From NCBI GenBank assembly GCA_036744005.1, contig DAINOJ010000002.1:124001-188000 (forward strand): a stretch of DNA of 64,000 nt. Reading direction: 5' to 3'. A program made the position numbers and the translations under genes. Positions within the stretch are counted from its first letter, which is position 1. Every line of letters starts with the position of its first letter. Below the pieces are notes generated by a model. The model was not told the origin of the DNA, searched no databases, and saw nothing but the letters and a program-made list of their open reading frames with translations. The DNA is from CALCNS01 sp937897315 (GTDB taxonomy: Bacteria; Bacillota; JAAYKD01). Positions 35,126 to 43,872 of the stretch are shown one piece after another.

Positions 35126-35842
35126 ATGACGGATACCTTACTGAAAAGTTATAATTGGGTGGATGGAGTCATCGTTGGAATTCTCCTGTTGGGCGCGTTG
35201 CGCGGTTACCAATCGGGTTTTTTAAAGGCACTGATCAATCTTGCCGTAACGATTGGTGGGTTCATTGTTGCAGTCATTTATCACCCTGCGGTAGCGACTT
35301 GGTTGAATGATGTATTTCATTTACAAGAGAAAATCGTCACCTTTTTAACTCCCAAAATCATCATACCAACCATGCCCGTTTCGGAAGCAGATCCGATTGG
35401 TTATTTGGCAGAGCATGTTCTAAAGCTTACACTGCCCCAAGCAACCTTAGATTATTTGCGTCGTAGTGTTGAGTCTTTAGGGAAAATCAATGTTCAATCC
35501 ATGGCAGGCAATTTAGGTCAATTGGTATCCACAATGCTGGCAGGGCTTTTGATTAGCGCATTAGCCTTTCTAACTGTGTTGTTGGGAGTTCATATAGTTG
35601 GCAATATTACACTTTTTCTATTGAGACATGTACTGCGGGTAGCCGGAAGTGTACCCGATCGCATTTTTGGCTTTGCCGTGGGGGCGTTGCAAGCCGCTGC
35701 TTTGGTGATAGCCACCATTGCTTTTGCTGTTCCTTTGTTGGCTTCCTCCGGTCCATCCACTTTGACTGCACGGGTAGCGGAGTCCATGTTGGCCAACCAG
35801 CTCATGACGATTTATTACCGCATATTGACTTTGTTTACATAG
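35126..35842 (+). CDS. CvpA-family membrane protein
   Basis: A 238-residue integral membrane protein with four hydrophobic segments (about 12-30, 35-55, 135-165, 180-205). The N-terminal DGVIVGILLLGALRGYQSGF is the hallmark of the CvpA (colicin V production) family. Its function is poorly known; in other bacteria it is tied to envelope stress and cell division. GAAGGAG is 6 bases before ATG 35126; the GTG at 35120 is less likely. It sits between the propeller protein and DUF951, 16 and 13 bases away. Confidence 0.85.
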   Translation: MTDTLLKSYNWVDGVIVGILLLGALRGYQSGFLKALINLAVTIGGFIVAVIYHPAVATWLNDVFHLQEKIVTFLTPKIIIPTMPVSEADPIGYLAEHVLKLTLPQATLDYLRRSVESLGKINVQSMAGNLGQLVSTMLAGLLISALAFLTVLLGVHIVGNITLFLLRHVLRVAGSVPDRIFGFAVGALQAAALVIATIAFAVPLLASSGPSTLTARVAESMLANQLMTIYYRILTLFT

Positions 35843-35855
35843 AAAGGGTTTCACG

Positions 35856-36098
35856 ATGGCAGAATTCTTGATTGGTGATATCGTAAAAATGCGTAAAACC
35901 CACCCCTGTGGTGGTGAAACTTGGGAAATCATGCGTGTTGGTATGGACTTTAGAATCCGTTGCCAGACTTGCGGACATAGCCTAATGATTCCGCGAAGCA
36001 AATTTGAAAAGTCAGTGCGAATGGTTGTTCAGCGTGGAGATGCACTAAAAACGGCACAATCACGTCCTGTTTTTGACCGTCCTCAAACAGAAAAATAA
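35856..36098 (+). CDS. DUF951 family protein
   Basis: An 80-residue protein of the DUF951 family, widespread and unstudied in Bacillota, usually near rpsF or ychF. It matches the family core: VKMRKTHPCGGETWEIMRVG and IRCQTCGHSLMIPRSKFEKSV. One CxxC plus a Cys-Gly near residue 18 suggest a small metal site. The C-terminal 15 residues are extra. AAAGGG lies 9 bases before the ATG. Function unknown. Confidence 0.85.
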   Translation: MAEFLIGDIVKMRKTHPCGGETWEIMRVGMDFRIRCQTCGHSLMIPRSKFEKSVRMVVQRGDALKTAQSRPVFDRPQTEK

Positions 36099-36099
36099 G

Positions 36100-36128
36100 T
36101 TGCTTTTCTAGATATCCTATGATATAAT
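36100..36128 (+). promoter_or_regulatory. Promoter of rpsF-ssb-rpsR
   Basis: TTGCTT (36100-36105), 17 bases, perfect TATAAT (36123-36128). It starts at the stop codon of the DUF951 gene. Confidence 0.8.
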
Positions 36129-36130
36129 TT

Positions 36131-36182
36131 CTTGGTTCCCCCGCTCTACCAAAGGTAGGGCCGTTAGTCCGGGGGGGAGGAG
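36131..36182 (+). promoter_or_regulatory. S6:S18-binding mRNA leader of rpsF
   Basis: A two-part hairpin: outer stem TTCCCCCG (36136) with CGGGGGGG (36170), and inner stem CTCTACC/GGTAGGG with an AAA loop (36144-36160), followed by the unpaired CCG (36161-36163). A bulged CCG beside a short hairpin is the feature recognised by the S6:S18 protein pair in known rpsF leaders, mimicking their 16S rRNA site. The outer stem abuts AGGAGG, so binding would hide the ribosome site: feedback by the operon's own products. Confidence 0.78.
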
Positions 36183-36191
36183 GTGAATGGA

Positions 36192-36479
36192 ATGAATCAT
36201 TACGAATTGATGTACATCATGATTCCTACCTTAGAGGGTGAAGCCTTGGAGGGTGTGATGTCAAAGGTCACCACATTGATCGAATCGGTCAATGGTACCG
36301 TCACTGAAGTAAAGAAATGGGGCAAACGACGTCTTGCATACGAAATCAACGATATTAAAGATGGTTTCTATGTTGTTGTTACGTTTGACACTGCTCCCGA
36401 ATCCATCAGTGAAATCGATCGTGTCTTGAAGTTGACGGAGGAAGTTCTCCGTTTCTTGATTACAAAAAACGACGAATAA
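36192..36479 (+). CDS. rpsF: 30S ribosomal protein S6
   Basis: A 95-residue small-subunit protein that pairs with S18 on the platform. Typical start MNHYELMYIMIPTLEGE, the WGKRRLAYEINDIKDGFYVV core and the end VLKLTEEVLRFLITK. AGGAGG is 8 bases before ATG 36192; a GTG at 36183 overlaps the ribosome site. It is made with ssb and rpsR, and its leader carries the S6:S18 motif. Confidence 0.97.
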   Translation: MNHYELMYIMIPTLEGEALEGVMSKVTTLIESVNGTVTEVKKWGKRRLAYEINDIKDGFYVVVTFDTAPESISEIDRVLKLTEEVLRFLITKNDE

Positions 36480-36504
36480 TAAAGAGATACGGAGGATATA
36501 AGCG

Positions 36505-36939
36505 ATGGTTAACCATATCGTTTTGGTCGGTCGTCTCACCCGAGATCCCGAAATGCGTTATACCCCCAGCGGTGCTTCGGTAGCCCGATTCACCTTGGCA
36601 GTTGACCGCAATCGTAAAGGCCCCAACGGAGAACGCCAAACTGATTTCATCCGTTGTAGTATCTGGAACAAACAAGCTGAATTTGTCATCAACTATGTAA
36701 AAAAAGGCCGATTAGTCGCGGTAGAAGGTTCACTGAGAATCGATAGTGCTACTCAACCCGATGGCACACGTCGCGACTATGTAGAAGTCTCCTGTAATTC
36801 CATTACACCCTTGGATCGTGCCAAGGAAGGTAGTATGGAGAATGGTGAGATGCCCGGTGATATGCCGTACGACTCTTACGAGGAAAACCGAACCGGTAAA
36901 CAGGTACAAGAAAGTGATGATGACGTACCCTTCAACTAA
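36505..36939 (+). CDS. ssb: Single-stranded DNA-binding protein
   Basis: A 144-residue SSB: OB fold (residues 1-105; NHIVLVGRLTRDPEMRYTPS, DFIRCSIWNKQAEF), a short linker and the acidic tip DDDVPFN that recruits repair and replication partners. It lies between rpsF and rpsR, the classic order. ACGGAGG stands 8 bases before the ATG. Confidence 0.97.
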   Translation: MVNHIVLVGRLTRDPEMRYTPSGASVARFTLAVDRNRKGPNGERQTDFIRCSIWNKQAEFVINYVKKGRLVAVEGSLRIDSATQPDGTRRDYVEVSCNSITPLDRAKEGSMENGEMPGDMPYDSYEENRTGKQVQESDDDVPFN

Positions 36940-36972
36940 AGATTGACACACAAAATAAAGGAGATAAGATCC

Positions 36973-37254
36973 ATGGCTGAACCATACAATCGCAATCGCA
37001 ATCGCGATAATGACGATAAAAACGAACGCCGCTCCAAAGCGCGCCGTCCCCGTCGCCGTGTTTGCAGCTTCTGCGTTGACAAAGTCGAGCAGATAGATTA
37101 CAAAGAAGTCGACCGTTTGCGTCGATTCCTCACAGAACGCGGAAAAATTTTACCGCGTCGTGTTTCGGGTTGCTGTGCAAAACATCAACGCAAGCTCACC
37201 CAAGCCATTAAGAGAGCACGTATTGTGGCGTTACTACCCTTTACAACCGAATAA
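36973..37254 (+). CDS. rpsR: 30S ribosomal protein S18
   Basis: A 93-residue protein with a basic, Asn/Arg-rich N-terminus and the S18 core VDKVEQIDYKEVDRLRRFL. It is the zinc-binding (C+) form: RVCSFC and SGCCAKH supply four cysteines. AAGGAG lies 8 bases before ATG 36973; the 10-residue extension to 36943 is not supported. The terminator follows directly. Confidence 0.96.
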   Translation: MAEPYNRNRNRDNDDKNERRSKARRPRRRVCSFCVDKVEQIDYKEVDRLRRFLTERGKILPRRVSGCCAKHQRKLTQAIKRARIVALLPFTTE

Positions 37255-37260
37255 AATTCG

Positions 37261-37287
37261 AACCGTCCGTTATCCGGACGGTTTTTG
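37261..37287 (+). terminator. Rho-independent terminator of rpsF-ssb-rpsR
   Basis: AACCGTCCG, 5-base loop, CGGACGGTT, then TTTGTTTG. It starts 6 bases after the rpsR stop. Confidence 0.88.
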
Positions 37288-37304
37288 TTTGCTTTCTATG
37301 TTCA

Positions 37305-37333
37305 TTGACTTCAGGGAAAACTTCAGGTAAAAT
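37305..37333 (+). promoter_or_regulatory. Promoter of yybS-rplI-lonC-dnaB
   Basis: TTGACT (37305-37310), 17 bases, TAAAAT (37328-37333). Confidence 0.75.
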
Positions 37334-37416
37334 GGAGTGTCGTCGATATGGATGCAGGAACCCTATTCTGTTATCACGAAATGTATAGATTGATACCCCT
37401 CAAAGGAGATGAAACA

Positions 37417-38388
37417 TTGAATCGTGCATATTCGGTTCGCGCCTTAACAGAAGGCGCTATGATGACCGGTATTTTTGCCCTTATGGCTCTCATTACCTAT
37501 TACTCCCCTTTGGGCACTATTTTGCTCTTTGCTATGTCTGCTCCTACCGCAATTCTAACGATGCGTCAAGGATGGAAGGTTGGACTTCTTTCTTCTCTGG
37601 CTTCTATCTTATTATTGCTCCTTTTATTGGACCCGTTATTTGTCTTGACGGGGTGCATTACCTTGCAGTTCACCGGCTTGACATTAGGAGTTGCCATAAA
37701 GAAGCAATGGAACCCTTGGCAGATTGTCCTCGTCACCTCAGTCTCCTGTTTGCTTGGCTTTTTGTTCCTAATTGTGATGAGCTCAGTCATCCTTGATGTT
37801 AATTTTACTGAAGAAATGATTGAAATGTATAGGCAAGCATCCCTTACATCCTTGGATTTGGCGAATCAATTCAATCTACCTGCCGATCAAACCACACTGA
37901 TTCAACAAATCCCCGACATGATAGAAGTCTACTTTACAACACTGTTTCCTCTGCTCATGATATTGAGTTCTATCATTAATGCTATGCTGAACTATCAAGT
38001 CATGGTCATTCTAGGCAGAAGGTTGAATTTCTCGGTTCACCGTCTACCTCCTTTTCAAACCTGGCGTCTGCCGGATTTATTTGGTTTAGTGTATATGGTG
38101 GCATTTTTGCTGAATTGGTTTGGCTCATCTCAGGGGATCCCCCTTCTAAAAGATGGTGCCAACAATTTATATCAACTCTTTTATTTATTGATGCAAGTTC
38201 AAGGAATTTCCCTTGCTACGTGGTTCTTGCTGAAATGGAACGTAAGCCATGTGTTTCGCTGGCTTATTCTGTTATTCTTCTACTTCAATCCCTATCTCGG
38301 CTTCCTATCGATATTATTAGGATTTGCTGATTTATTTATGGATTTCCGACGTCTGACCCCACGCAGACAATTACCTGTTGCACCATAA
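37417..38388 (+). CDS. yybS: DUF2232 membrane protein (YybS-like)
   Basis: A 323-residue protein with about eight hydrophobic segments, of the YybS/DUF2232 family regularly found before rplI in Bacillota. It resembles the membrane subunit of ECF-type or transporter-like proteins, but its role is unknown. The start is TTG 37417: AAAGGAG is 8 bases upstream, and the hydrophobic core begins shortly after (VRALTEGAMMTGIFALMALI). An ATG at 37348 would lie right at the likely transcription start. Confidence 0.85.
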   Translation: MNRAYSVRALTEGAMMTGIFALMALITYYSPLGTILLFAMSAPTAILTMRQGWKVGLLSSLASILLLLLLLDPLFVLTGCITLQFTGLTLGVAIKKQWNPWQIVLVTSVSCLLGFLFLIVMSSVILDVNFTEEMIEMYRQASLTSLDLANQFNLPADQTTLIQQIPDMIEVYFTTLFPLLMILSSIINAMLNYQVMVILGRRLNFSVHRLPPFQTWRLPDLFGLVYMVAFLLNWFGSSQGIPLLKDGANNLYQLFYLLMQVQGISLATWFLLKWNVSHVFRWLILLFFYFNPYLGFLSILLGFADLFMDFRRLTPRRQLPVAP

Positions 38389-38410
38389 GAGAAAGAAAGG
38401 AAGATGCATC

Positions 38411-38860
38411 ATGGAAGTAATCTTAACACAAGATGTAAAAGGAGTCGGCCGTAAAGGTCAGAAACTAAACGTAGCCGAAGGTTATGGGCGAAATTTCCTT
38501 ATGCCCCGCGGCTTGGCGATTGAAGCCACCTCGGGAGCTGTTCAACAAATGAATGAACGCGACGAGAATAAAGCAAGAAAACTACAACGAGAAAAAGAGA
38601 AGGCCATGGAGTTGGCGAAGAAGCTAGAGCAAGTCAGTGTAGTCATTAAGAGCAAACATAGTGAGGGTGGTAAGCTCTTTGGGGCAATCACTACCAGCCA
38701 GATTGTAGATGAACTAAGCCGTCAACACAAAATCAGTTTAGATCGAAAGAAAATTGAATTGAAGGATCACATTAAGACATTGGGTGTTTTTGAAGTACCG
38801 GTTCGTGTCTATCCGGAAATGGTAGTCAAATTGGTAGTGAAGATTCATCCACAGGACTAA
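38411..38860 (+). CDS. rplI: 50S ribosomal protein L9
   Basis: A 149-residue two-domain protein: N-terminal rRNA-binding part with MEVILTQDVKGVGRKGQ and NFLMPRGLAI, a long connecting helix (about 45-75), and the C-terminal domain (LFGAITTSQIVDELS, HIKTLGVFEVPVRVYPE). AAGGAAG lies 7 bases before ATG 38411. Confidence 0.97.
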   Translation: MEVILTQDVKGVGRKGQKLNVAEGYGRNFLMPRGLAIEATSGAVQQMNERDENKARKLQREKEKAMELAKKLEQVSVVIKSKHSEGGKLFGAITTSQIVDELSRQHKISLDRKKIELKDHIKTLGVFEVPVRVYPEMVVKLVVKIHPQD

Positions 38861-38891
38861 GAGAGATTTCAATTCTTTGGAGGATATAGAG

Positions 38892-40814
38892 TTGCAAAAA
38901 ACGATACATGATTACTTAGATCAATTCAAAGAGCTGAAATGGGAAAACCTCAGTGAAAACACAGACTTGCTTGAGCAACGGGTAGGTGCACTTTATGCTC
39001 TGATGGCACAAGCCATGGGCCCGGAACGCTTGGTGGCACGTGCCGCCAAAATGGAAATCGTGGATGTCGTCAGTGATGACGATGTGGTGAACCGAATATG
39101 GGGTTTGAAAAAGTTGCTCCATGGTGACCCCGCCAGCGAAAAACCTTCGCTGGAAGAGATCCCGGTCGTGTTGAATCAAATCGAAGAGGATTTAGCCGAA
39201 TTTATTGCTAGGCGCTCCGTAGAAGACCGCTTGGAACGCATCGTTAGCGAACGATTACAGAATCAACAAGAAATGTATATGCGGGATATCAAGCTTTCTC
39301 TTATAAAAGAAGAGAATGGACCTGAGACCGATATCACAATACGAAAACTCGAAGACCTCATTCGATTGGAAAAACGAAAAGCTCCCAAAATGGCCATGGA
39401 ACAAATGAGACCTCATTCATTAGAAGAAGTCGTCGGGCAAGAACAAGCCAAAATTGCTTTGATGTCAAAATTGGCTACTCCATATCCGCAACATATTTTA
39501 CTGTATGGACCGCCCGGAGTAGGGAAAACGACGGTTGCTCGATTGGTGTTAGAAGAGGCACGTCGTTCAAACCGATCGGCTTTTGGATCTGAGGCTCCTT
39601 TTATTGAGGTAGATGGTACTACTTTGCGTTGGGATCCGAGAGAGATTACCAACCCATTATTGGGTTCTGTGCACGACCCTATTTATCAGGGAGCTAGACG
39701 TGACTTAGCCGATAGTGCGGTGCCCGAACCGAAGCCGGGGCTGGTTACAGAAGCACATGGTGGCATTTTGTTTATCGATGAAATTGGTGAAATGGATTAC
39801 CAGTTGCAAGCAAAGTTACTCAAGGTATTAGAAGATAAACGGGTCTTTTTTGAATCGGCTTATTATGATCCGGAGAATCCTAGCGTTCCAGAATACATTC
39901 ATAAATTATTCACGGAAGGTGCCCCCGCTAACTTTATACTGATCGGTGCGACCACTCGCAGTCCAGAGGAGATCAATCCTGCGATTCGTTCTCGCTGCGC
40001 CGAGGTTTTCTTTGATCCTTTGTACAAAAACGATATTGAAGAAGTGGTACGAGGAGCCGCTCAACGGCTAAAGATTACTTTGGAAGAGGGAGCCGAAACA
40101 CTCATTGCTTCTCATACAGATGAAGCACGAAAAGCCGTGAATATTTTGGCGGACAGCTATGGTTTAGTGATATCCCGAATGGAAGGCAAACTAGATCGAC
40201 GTAAAAAAATCGAAGTCTCTATCGAGGACGTTCAGGAGATTCTACGAATCAGCCGAATTCCTCCCCAAATAGCTGGGAAAGCATCGATCGAAGGAAAAGT
40301 AGGTCAAGTATTCGGATTAGGGGCCTTTGGCTTCACAGGTAGTGTCTTGGAAATCGAAGTTGCTGTCTTCCCTTCTACCGAAGCAGGGAAAGGTCAAATT
40401 CGCTTTAACGATACAGCAGGCAGCATGGCTAAGGATTCCATCTTTGTAGCCTCCACGGTCATTCGAAAAATCCTTCATGTGAAATTGACGGACTTTGATG
40501 TTCATATCAATTTCATCGGTGGTGGCAATGTGGATGGTCCTTCCGCAGGAGCTGCATTAACAATGGCACTCATCAGTGCCATTCAAAATCGTCCACTTCG
40601 GCAAGACATGGCCATGACAGGCGAAATCTCTCTTCAGGGTCACTTAAAACCGGTGGGTGGGCTATATGGGAAATTGTTTGGAGCTTCACGTGCCGGAATG
40701 AAAGCAATCATCATCCCTGAAGAAAATCGCAAAGAGTTGCCAGACCACATGTATAATGTACAATTAATTCCCGTTCGAACCATTGAACAAGCAATGGAAA
40801 TGATGTTGCTGTAA
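38892..40814 (+). CDS. lonC: Lon-family ATP-dependent protease LonC
   Basis: A 640-residue AAA+ protease resembling LonB/LonC rather than LonA: no LON substrate domain, instead a helical N-terminal region (1-160) before the AAA+ module. Walker A is GPPGVGKTT (206-214), Walker B GGILFIDEIGEMD. The protease domain has the Ser-Lys dyad: Ser551 in GNVDGPSAGAAL and Lys594 in GGLYGKLFGASRAG. LonC is reported from a subset of endospore formers, so it hints at sporulation. The start is TTG 38892, with GGAGG 8 bases upstream; an earlier TTG at 38877 overlaps that site. Placed between rplI and dnaB. Confidence 0.9.
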   Translation: MQKTIHDYLDQFKELKWENLSENTDLLEQRVGALYALMAQAMGPERLVARAAKMEIVDVVSDDDVVNRIWGLKKLLHGDPASEKPSLEEIPVVLNQIEEDLAEFIARRSVEDRLERIVSERLQNQQEMYMRDIKLSLIKEENGPETDITIRKLEDLIRLEKRKAPKMAMEQMRPHSLEEVVGQEQAKIALMSKLATPYPQHILLYGPPGVGKTTVARLVLEEARRSNRSAFGSEAPFIEVDGTTLRWDPREITNPLLGSVHDPIYQGARRDLADSAVPEPKPGLVTEAHGGILFIDEIGEMDYQLQAKLLKVLEDKRVFFESAYYDPENPSVPEYIHKLFTEGAPANFILIGATTRSPEEINPAIRSRCAEVFFDPLYKNDIEEVVRGAAQRLKITLEEGAETLIASHTDEARKAVNILADSYGLVISRMEGKLDRRKKIEVSIEDVQEILRISRIPPQIAGKASIEGKVGQVFGLGAFGFTGSVLEIEVAVFPSTEAGKGQIRFNDTAGSMAKDSIFVASTVIRKILHVKLTDFDVHINFIGGGNVDGPSAGAALTMALISAIQNRPLRQDMAMTGEISLQGHLKPVGGLYGKLFGASRAGMKAIIIPEENRKELPDHMYNVQLIPVRTIEQAMEMMLL

Positions 40815-40841
40815 TAAAACTCGTGGTTGGGAGGTGTTATC

Positions 40842-42170
40842 GTGCCGGAACAAAACATGCCTCATAGTCCGGAAGCAGAACAGTCGGTTTTGGGATCCTT
40901 AATCATTGAGAGAACTGCAATAACTAGTGTCATGGAAGAATTAGTAGAATCCGACTTTTATCGAGAAAGCCATCGGTTGATTTTTGCTGCCGCTTACGCT
41001 TTATATGCTCGCGGAGAACCCCTAGACTTGATTACACTGATTGCCGAATTGCGGAGAAGACAGCATTTGGAGTCGGCAGGGGGGTTGGCTTACCTCAACC
41101 AATTGACGGCTCTCGTTCCGACCACGGCAAACCTTCCTAACTACATTAAAGAAATCCAAGACAAAGCCATGTTACGTGCGATGATTATGAGTTCTCATAA
41201 AATCACGAATTTGGCTTTCACCGGAGAAGAATCTGCCCGCGATATTTTAAACACAGCTGAAAAAGAGTTTCTTCAAATCGCAAATCGTCGTGGAGGTGGA
41301 TCCACCTATTCTTCCATAGGGAATATTCTGTTTCAGACGTATACCGATTTGGAAACATTGATGAATAAAAAAGGTAATGTGACCGGAGTTAGCACTGGTT
41401 TTTACGAATTGGACCGCTACACCGCTGGTTTTCAAAACTCGGATCTCCTCATTTTAGCTGCTCGTCCCGGCGTGGGCAAAAGTACTGTGATGACCAATAT
41501 TATGCAGCATGCCGCAATTATTGCGAAAGTACCCTCGGTCTTCTTCAGTTTGGAGATGTCGAAAGAACAGTTAGCACAGAGAATTCTATGTTCAGAATCG
41601 AGCGTTGATCTCTACAAACTAAGAAATGGTTTCTTGGAAGATAGCGACTGGGAAAAAATCACAAAAGCGATTGGCCCTCTATCTGCCGCCCCGATTTATA
41701 TTGACGATACCCCTTCTCTTTCCGTTGTGGAGTTTCGTTCTAGGCTGCGGCGTATGAAGGCCGAGTTGAATATCGGGTTTGTTGTTATCGATTACTTGCA
41801 ACTTATGACGCTCGACAGTAAGCCTGAATCGAGGCAACAAGAGATTTCATTTATCTCTCGTACCCTAAAAGCCGTAGCCAAAGAACTGAACGTACCCATA
41901 CTTGTCGCTTCTCAGTTGAATCGAAGTGTGGAGAGTAGAAATGACAAGCGACCCATGATGTCCGATTTGTTGGAATCAGGTGGTATTGAAGCGAATGCTG
42001 ATATTGTCATGTTCTTGTATCGCGATGATTACTACAATCCAACCAACAGCACAGACCCAAACGGAGCCGAATTGATCCTTGCAAAACAGCGTAATGGTCC
42101 AACCGGAACCGTCAATCTCTTTTTCTTAAAAAATATCAATCGTTTTGTCAATAAAGACATCAACAAGTAA
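40842..42170 (+). CDS. dnaB: Replicative DNA helicase DnaB
   Basis: The hexameric helicase that opens the replication fork. The 442-residue protein has the N-terminal DnaG-interacting domain (residues 1-105; PHSPEAEQSVLGSLI) and the RecA-like domain with Walker A ARPGVGKST (near 200), Walker B FVVIDYLQLM and the DnaB signature SDLLESGGIEANADIV with the arginine finger beyond. No intein. The start is GTG 40842 with GGGAGG 8 bases upstream. Position after rplI and lonC is conserved in Bacillota. Confidence 0.96.
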   Translation: MPEQNMPHSPEAEQSVLGSLIIERTAITSVMEELVESDFYRESHRLIFAAAYALYARGEPLDLITLIAELRRRQHLESAGGLAYLNQLTALVPTTANLPNYIKEIQDKAMLRAMIMSSHKITNLAFTGEESARDILNTAEKEFLQIANRRGGGSTYSSIGNILFQTYTDLETLMNKKGNVTGVSTGFYELDRYTAGFQNSDLLILAARPGVGKSTVMTNIMQHAAIIAKVPSVFFSLEMSKEQLAQRILCSESSVDLYKLRNGFLEDSDWEKITKAIGPLSAAPIYIDDTPSLSVVEFRSRLRRMKAELNIGFVVIDYLQLMTLDSKPESRQQEISFISRTLKAVAKELNVPILVASQLNRSVESRNDKRPMMSDLLESGGIEANADIVMFLYRDDYYNPTNSTDPNGAELILAKQRNGPTGTVNLFFLKNINRFVNKDINK

Positions 42171-42185
42171 GGAGACCACGATTCC

Positions 42186-43568
42186 ATGACAAAGAAATAT
42201 GATGTAATCATCGTAGGAGCAGGTCCGGCTGGTATTTTCTCGGCTTTGGAGCTTAGTAAGTTACAGCCCCATTGGAACATTCTCATTTTAGAAAAGGGTC
42301 AGGATATTCAAAAGCGTTATTGCCCCATGCACGATAAGCACATCCCATGTGCTCATTGTCGACACTGTGCCATTACTTCCGGCTGGGGAGGAGCGGGAGC
42401 TTACTCAGATGGTAAACTCACCCTTACCACCGAGTATGGTGGCTGGTTGGGAGACTTTATCGGTAAACGAGACTTAGAATCAACCATAGCTGAAGTAGAT
42501 CAGATTTATCTGGATTACGGTGGCAGTCCTATTGTTTACGGTATGGACGAAGAAAAAGTCAAGGAGATTCAACGCCAAGCTGCCACAGCAGATTTAAGGT
42601 TAATTCCCGCCAAGATTCGTCACTTAGGCACCGATAAGAACTATGAGATTCTTCTCAACATGAGGAAAGATTTGCAAGATAAGGTAGAGGTGCGAACTGA
42701 GACGGCTGTAGAACAATTCTTGGTGAAAGATCACATTGTGACCGGTGTTGTACTCAAAGATGGAACTCATATTGAAGCTCGTTACATTATTGCAGCTCCC
42801 GGCCGTGAGGGTCATGAGTGGTTTTCTGAAGAAGCCAAGCGGTTAAAACTGCCAACCACCAATAATCAAGTCGATATCGGAGTAAGGGTTGAATTACCTG
42901 CAGTGGTCATGGCACATTTAACAGATGCGATTTACGAATCAAAATTTATATATTACTCTCGTTCCTTCGACGACCAAGTTCGTACCTTCTGTATGAATCC
43001 ATACGGGGAAGTCGTAATGGAAAACACACGAGGTTTAGTCACAGTCAACGGGCATAGTTACGCAGATCAACGTACTGAAAATACTAATTTTGCTCTACTG
43101 GTTGCTAAAACCTTTACTCAACCGTTCAAGGAACCCATTACGTATGGAAAGAACATTGCGGCTCTAGCCAACATGCTGGGTGAAGGTGTCATTGTACAGC
43201 GTTTGGGAGATTTACAATCGGGACGACGCTCTACACATGAACGTATTCAACGTGGTTTAGTTACCCCGACTCTCATGGAAGCAACACCGGGTGATTTAAG
43301 TTTGGTTCTTCCATATCGACATTTGGTTAGCATTATGGAGATGCTGGAAGCACTGGATAAGGTCGCTCCCGGAGTAGCCAGCCGTCATACTCTACTATAT
43401 GGTGTAGAAGCCAAATTCTACTCCAATCGTATGCAAGTGAGTAGCGAGCTAGAAACACAAGTGCGAAACCTTTTTGCTGTTGGAGATGGAGCAGGTATCA
43501 CACGTGGTTTGGTCCAAGCTTCTGCTGCTGGTTTAGTCGCCGCTAGAGCGATTGCCCAAAGAAACTAA
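42186..43568 (+). CDS. FAD-dependent dehydrogenase (COG2509-like)
   Basis: A 460-residue flavoprotein. Residues 5-20 form the dinucleotide-binding fold (VIIVGAGPAGIFSALEL), and the C-terminal NLFAVGDGAGITRGLVQASA completes the FAD site. A Cys-rich stretch (CPMHDKHIPCAHCRHCAITS, near 46) with several Cys and His right after the first fold is typical of this group and may bind a metal. The reaction is unknown; members are annotated as NAD(P)/FAD-dependent oxidoreductases. It follows dnaB by 15 bases; the ribosome site is AAGGAG. Confidence 0.85.
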   Translation: MTKKYDVIIVGAGPAGIFSALELSKLQPHWNILILEKGQDIQKRYCPMHDKHIPCAHCRHCAITSGWGGAGAYSDGKLTLTTEYGGWLGDFIGKRDLESTIAEVDQIYLDYGGSPIVYGMDEEKVKEIQRQAATADLRLIPAKIRHLGTDKNYEILLNMRKDLQDKVEVRTETAVEQFLVKDHIVTGVVLKDGTHIEARYIIAAPGREGHEWFSEEAKRLKLPTTNNQVDIGVRVELPAVVMAHLTDAIYESKFIYYSRSFDDQVRTFCMNPYGEVVMENTRGLVTVNGHSYADQRTENTNFALLVAKTFTQPFKEPITYGKNIAALANMLGEGVIVQRLGDLQSGRRSTHERIQRGLVTPTLMEATPGDLSLVLPYRHLVSIMEMLEALDKVAPGVASRHTLLYGVEAKFYSNRMQVSSELETQVRNLFAVGDGAGITRGLVQASAAGLVAARAIAQRN

Positions 43569-43631
43569 GAATAAAGAACTTATAGTAAACTGTTTTTGCA
43601 AAATTCTTTGAAAAACAACAGGCCTTTTACA

Positions 43632-43660
43632 TTGACAAGTAGGGTTTCGTTGTGTATTAT
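43632..43660 (+). promoter_or_regulatory. Promoter of the tRNA-Lys/tRNA-Val unit
   Basis: TTGACA (43632-43637), 17 bases, TATTAT (43655-43660); tRNA-Lys starts 21 bases later. Confidence 0.8.
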
Positions 43661-43681
43661 ATACAAGCATGGTTTTGCAAA

Positions 43682-43756
43682 GGGATACTAGCTCAGGGGT
43701 AGAGCACCCGCCTTTTAAGCGGGGTGTCGATGGTTCGATCCCATCGTATCCCACCA
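43682..43756 (+). tRNA. tRNA-Lys (TTT)
   Basis: Cloverleaf with acceptor stem GGGATAC/GTATCCC, D arm GCTCAGGGGTAGAGC, anticodon stem-loop CCGCCTTTTAAGCGG with anticodon TTT, T loop GGTTCGATCC, discriminator A and encoded CCA. Confidence 0.96.
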
Positions 43757-43761
43757 GTTTT

Positions 43762-43837
43762 GGGAGCTTAGCTCAGTTGGTAGAGCATCTGCCTTACAAG
43801 CAGAGGGTCAGCGGTTCGAGCCCGTTAGCTCCCACCA
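43762..43837 (+). tRNA. tRNA-Val (TAC)
   Basis: Acceptor stem GGGAGCT/AGCTCCC, D arm GCTCAGTTGGTAGAGC, anticodon stem-loop CTGCCTTACAAGCAG with anticodon TAC, T loop GGTTCGAGCC, encoded CCA. Five bases after tRNA-Lys, one transcript. Confidence 0.96.
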
Positions 43838-43840
43838 CAC

Positions 43841-43872
43841 AAAATACTTCACTTTCGTGAAGTATTTTTTTT
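43841..43872 (+). terminator. Rho-independent terminator of the tRNA unit
   Basis: AAAATACTTCAC, TTTC loop, GTGAAGTATTTT and a T run of 8. Confidence 0.92.

Noticed and set aside
43569..43631. AT-rich hairpin after the FAD dehydrogenase gene as a terminator
   Set aside because: The stem is bulged and weak (TGTTTTTGCAAA with TTTGAAAAACA) and lacks a T run, so I did not list it.
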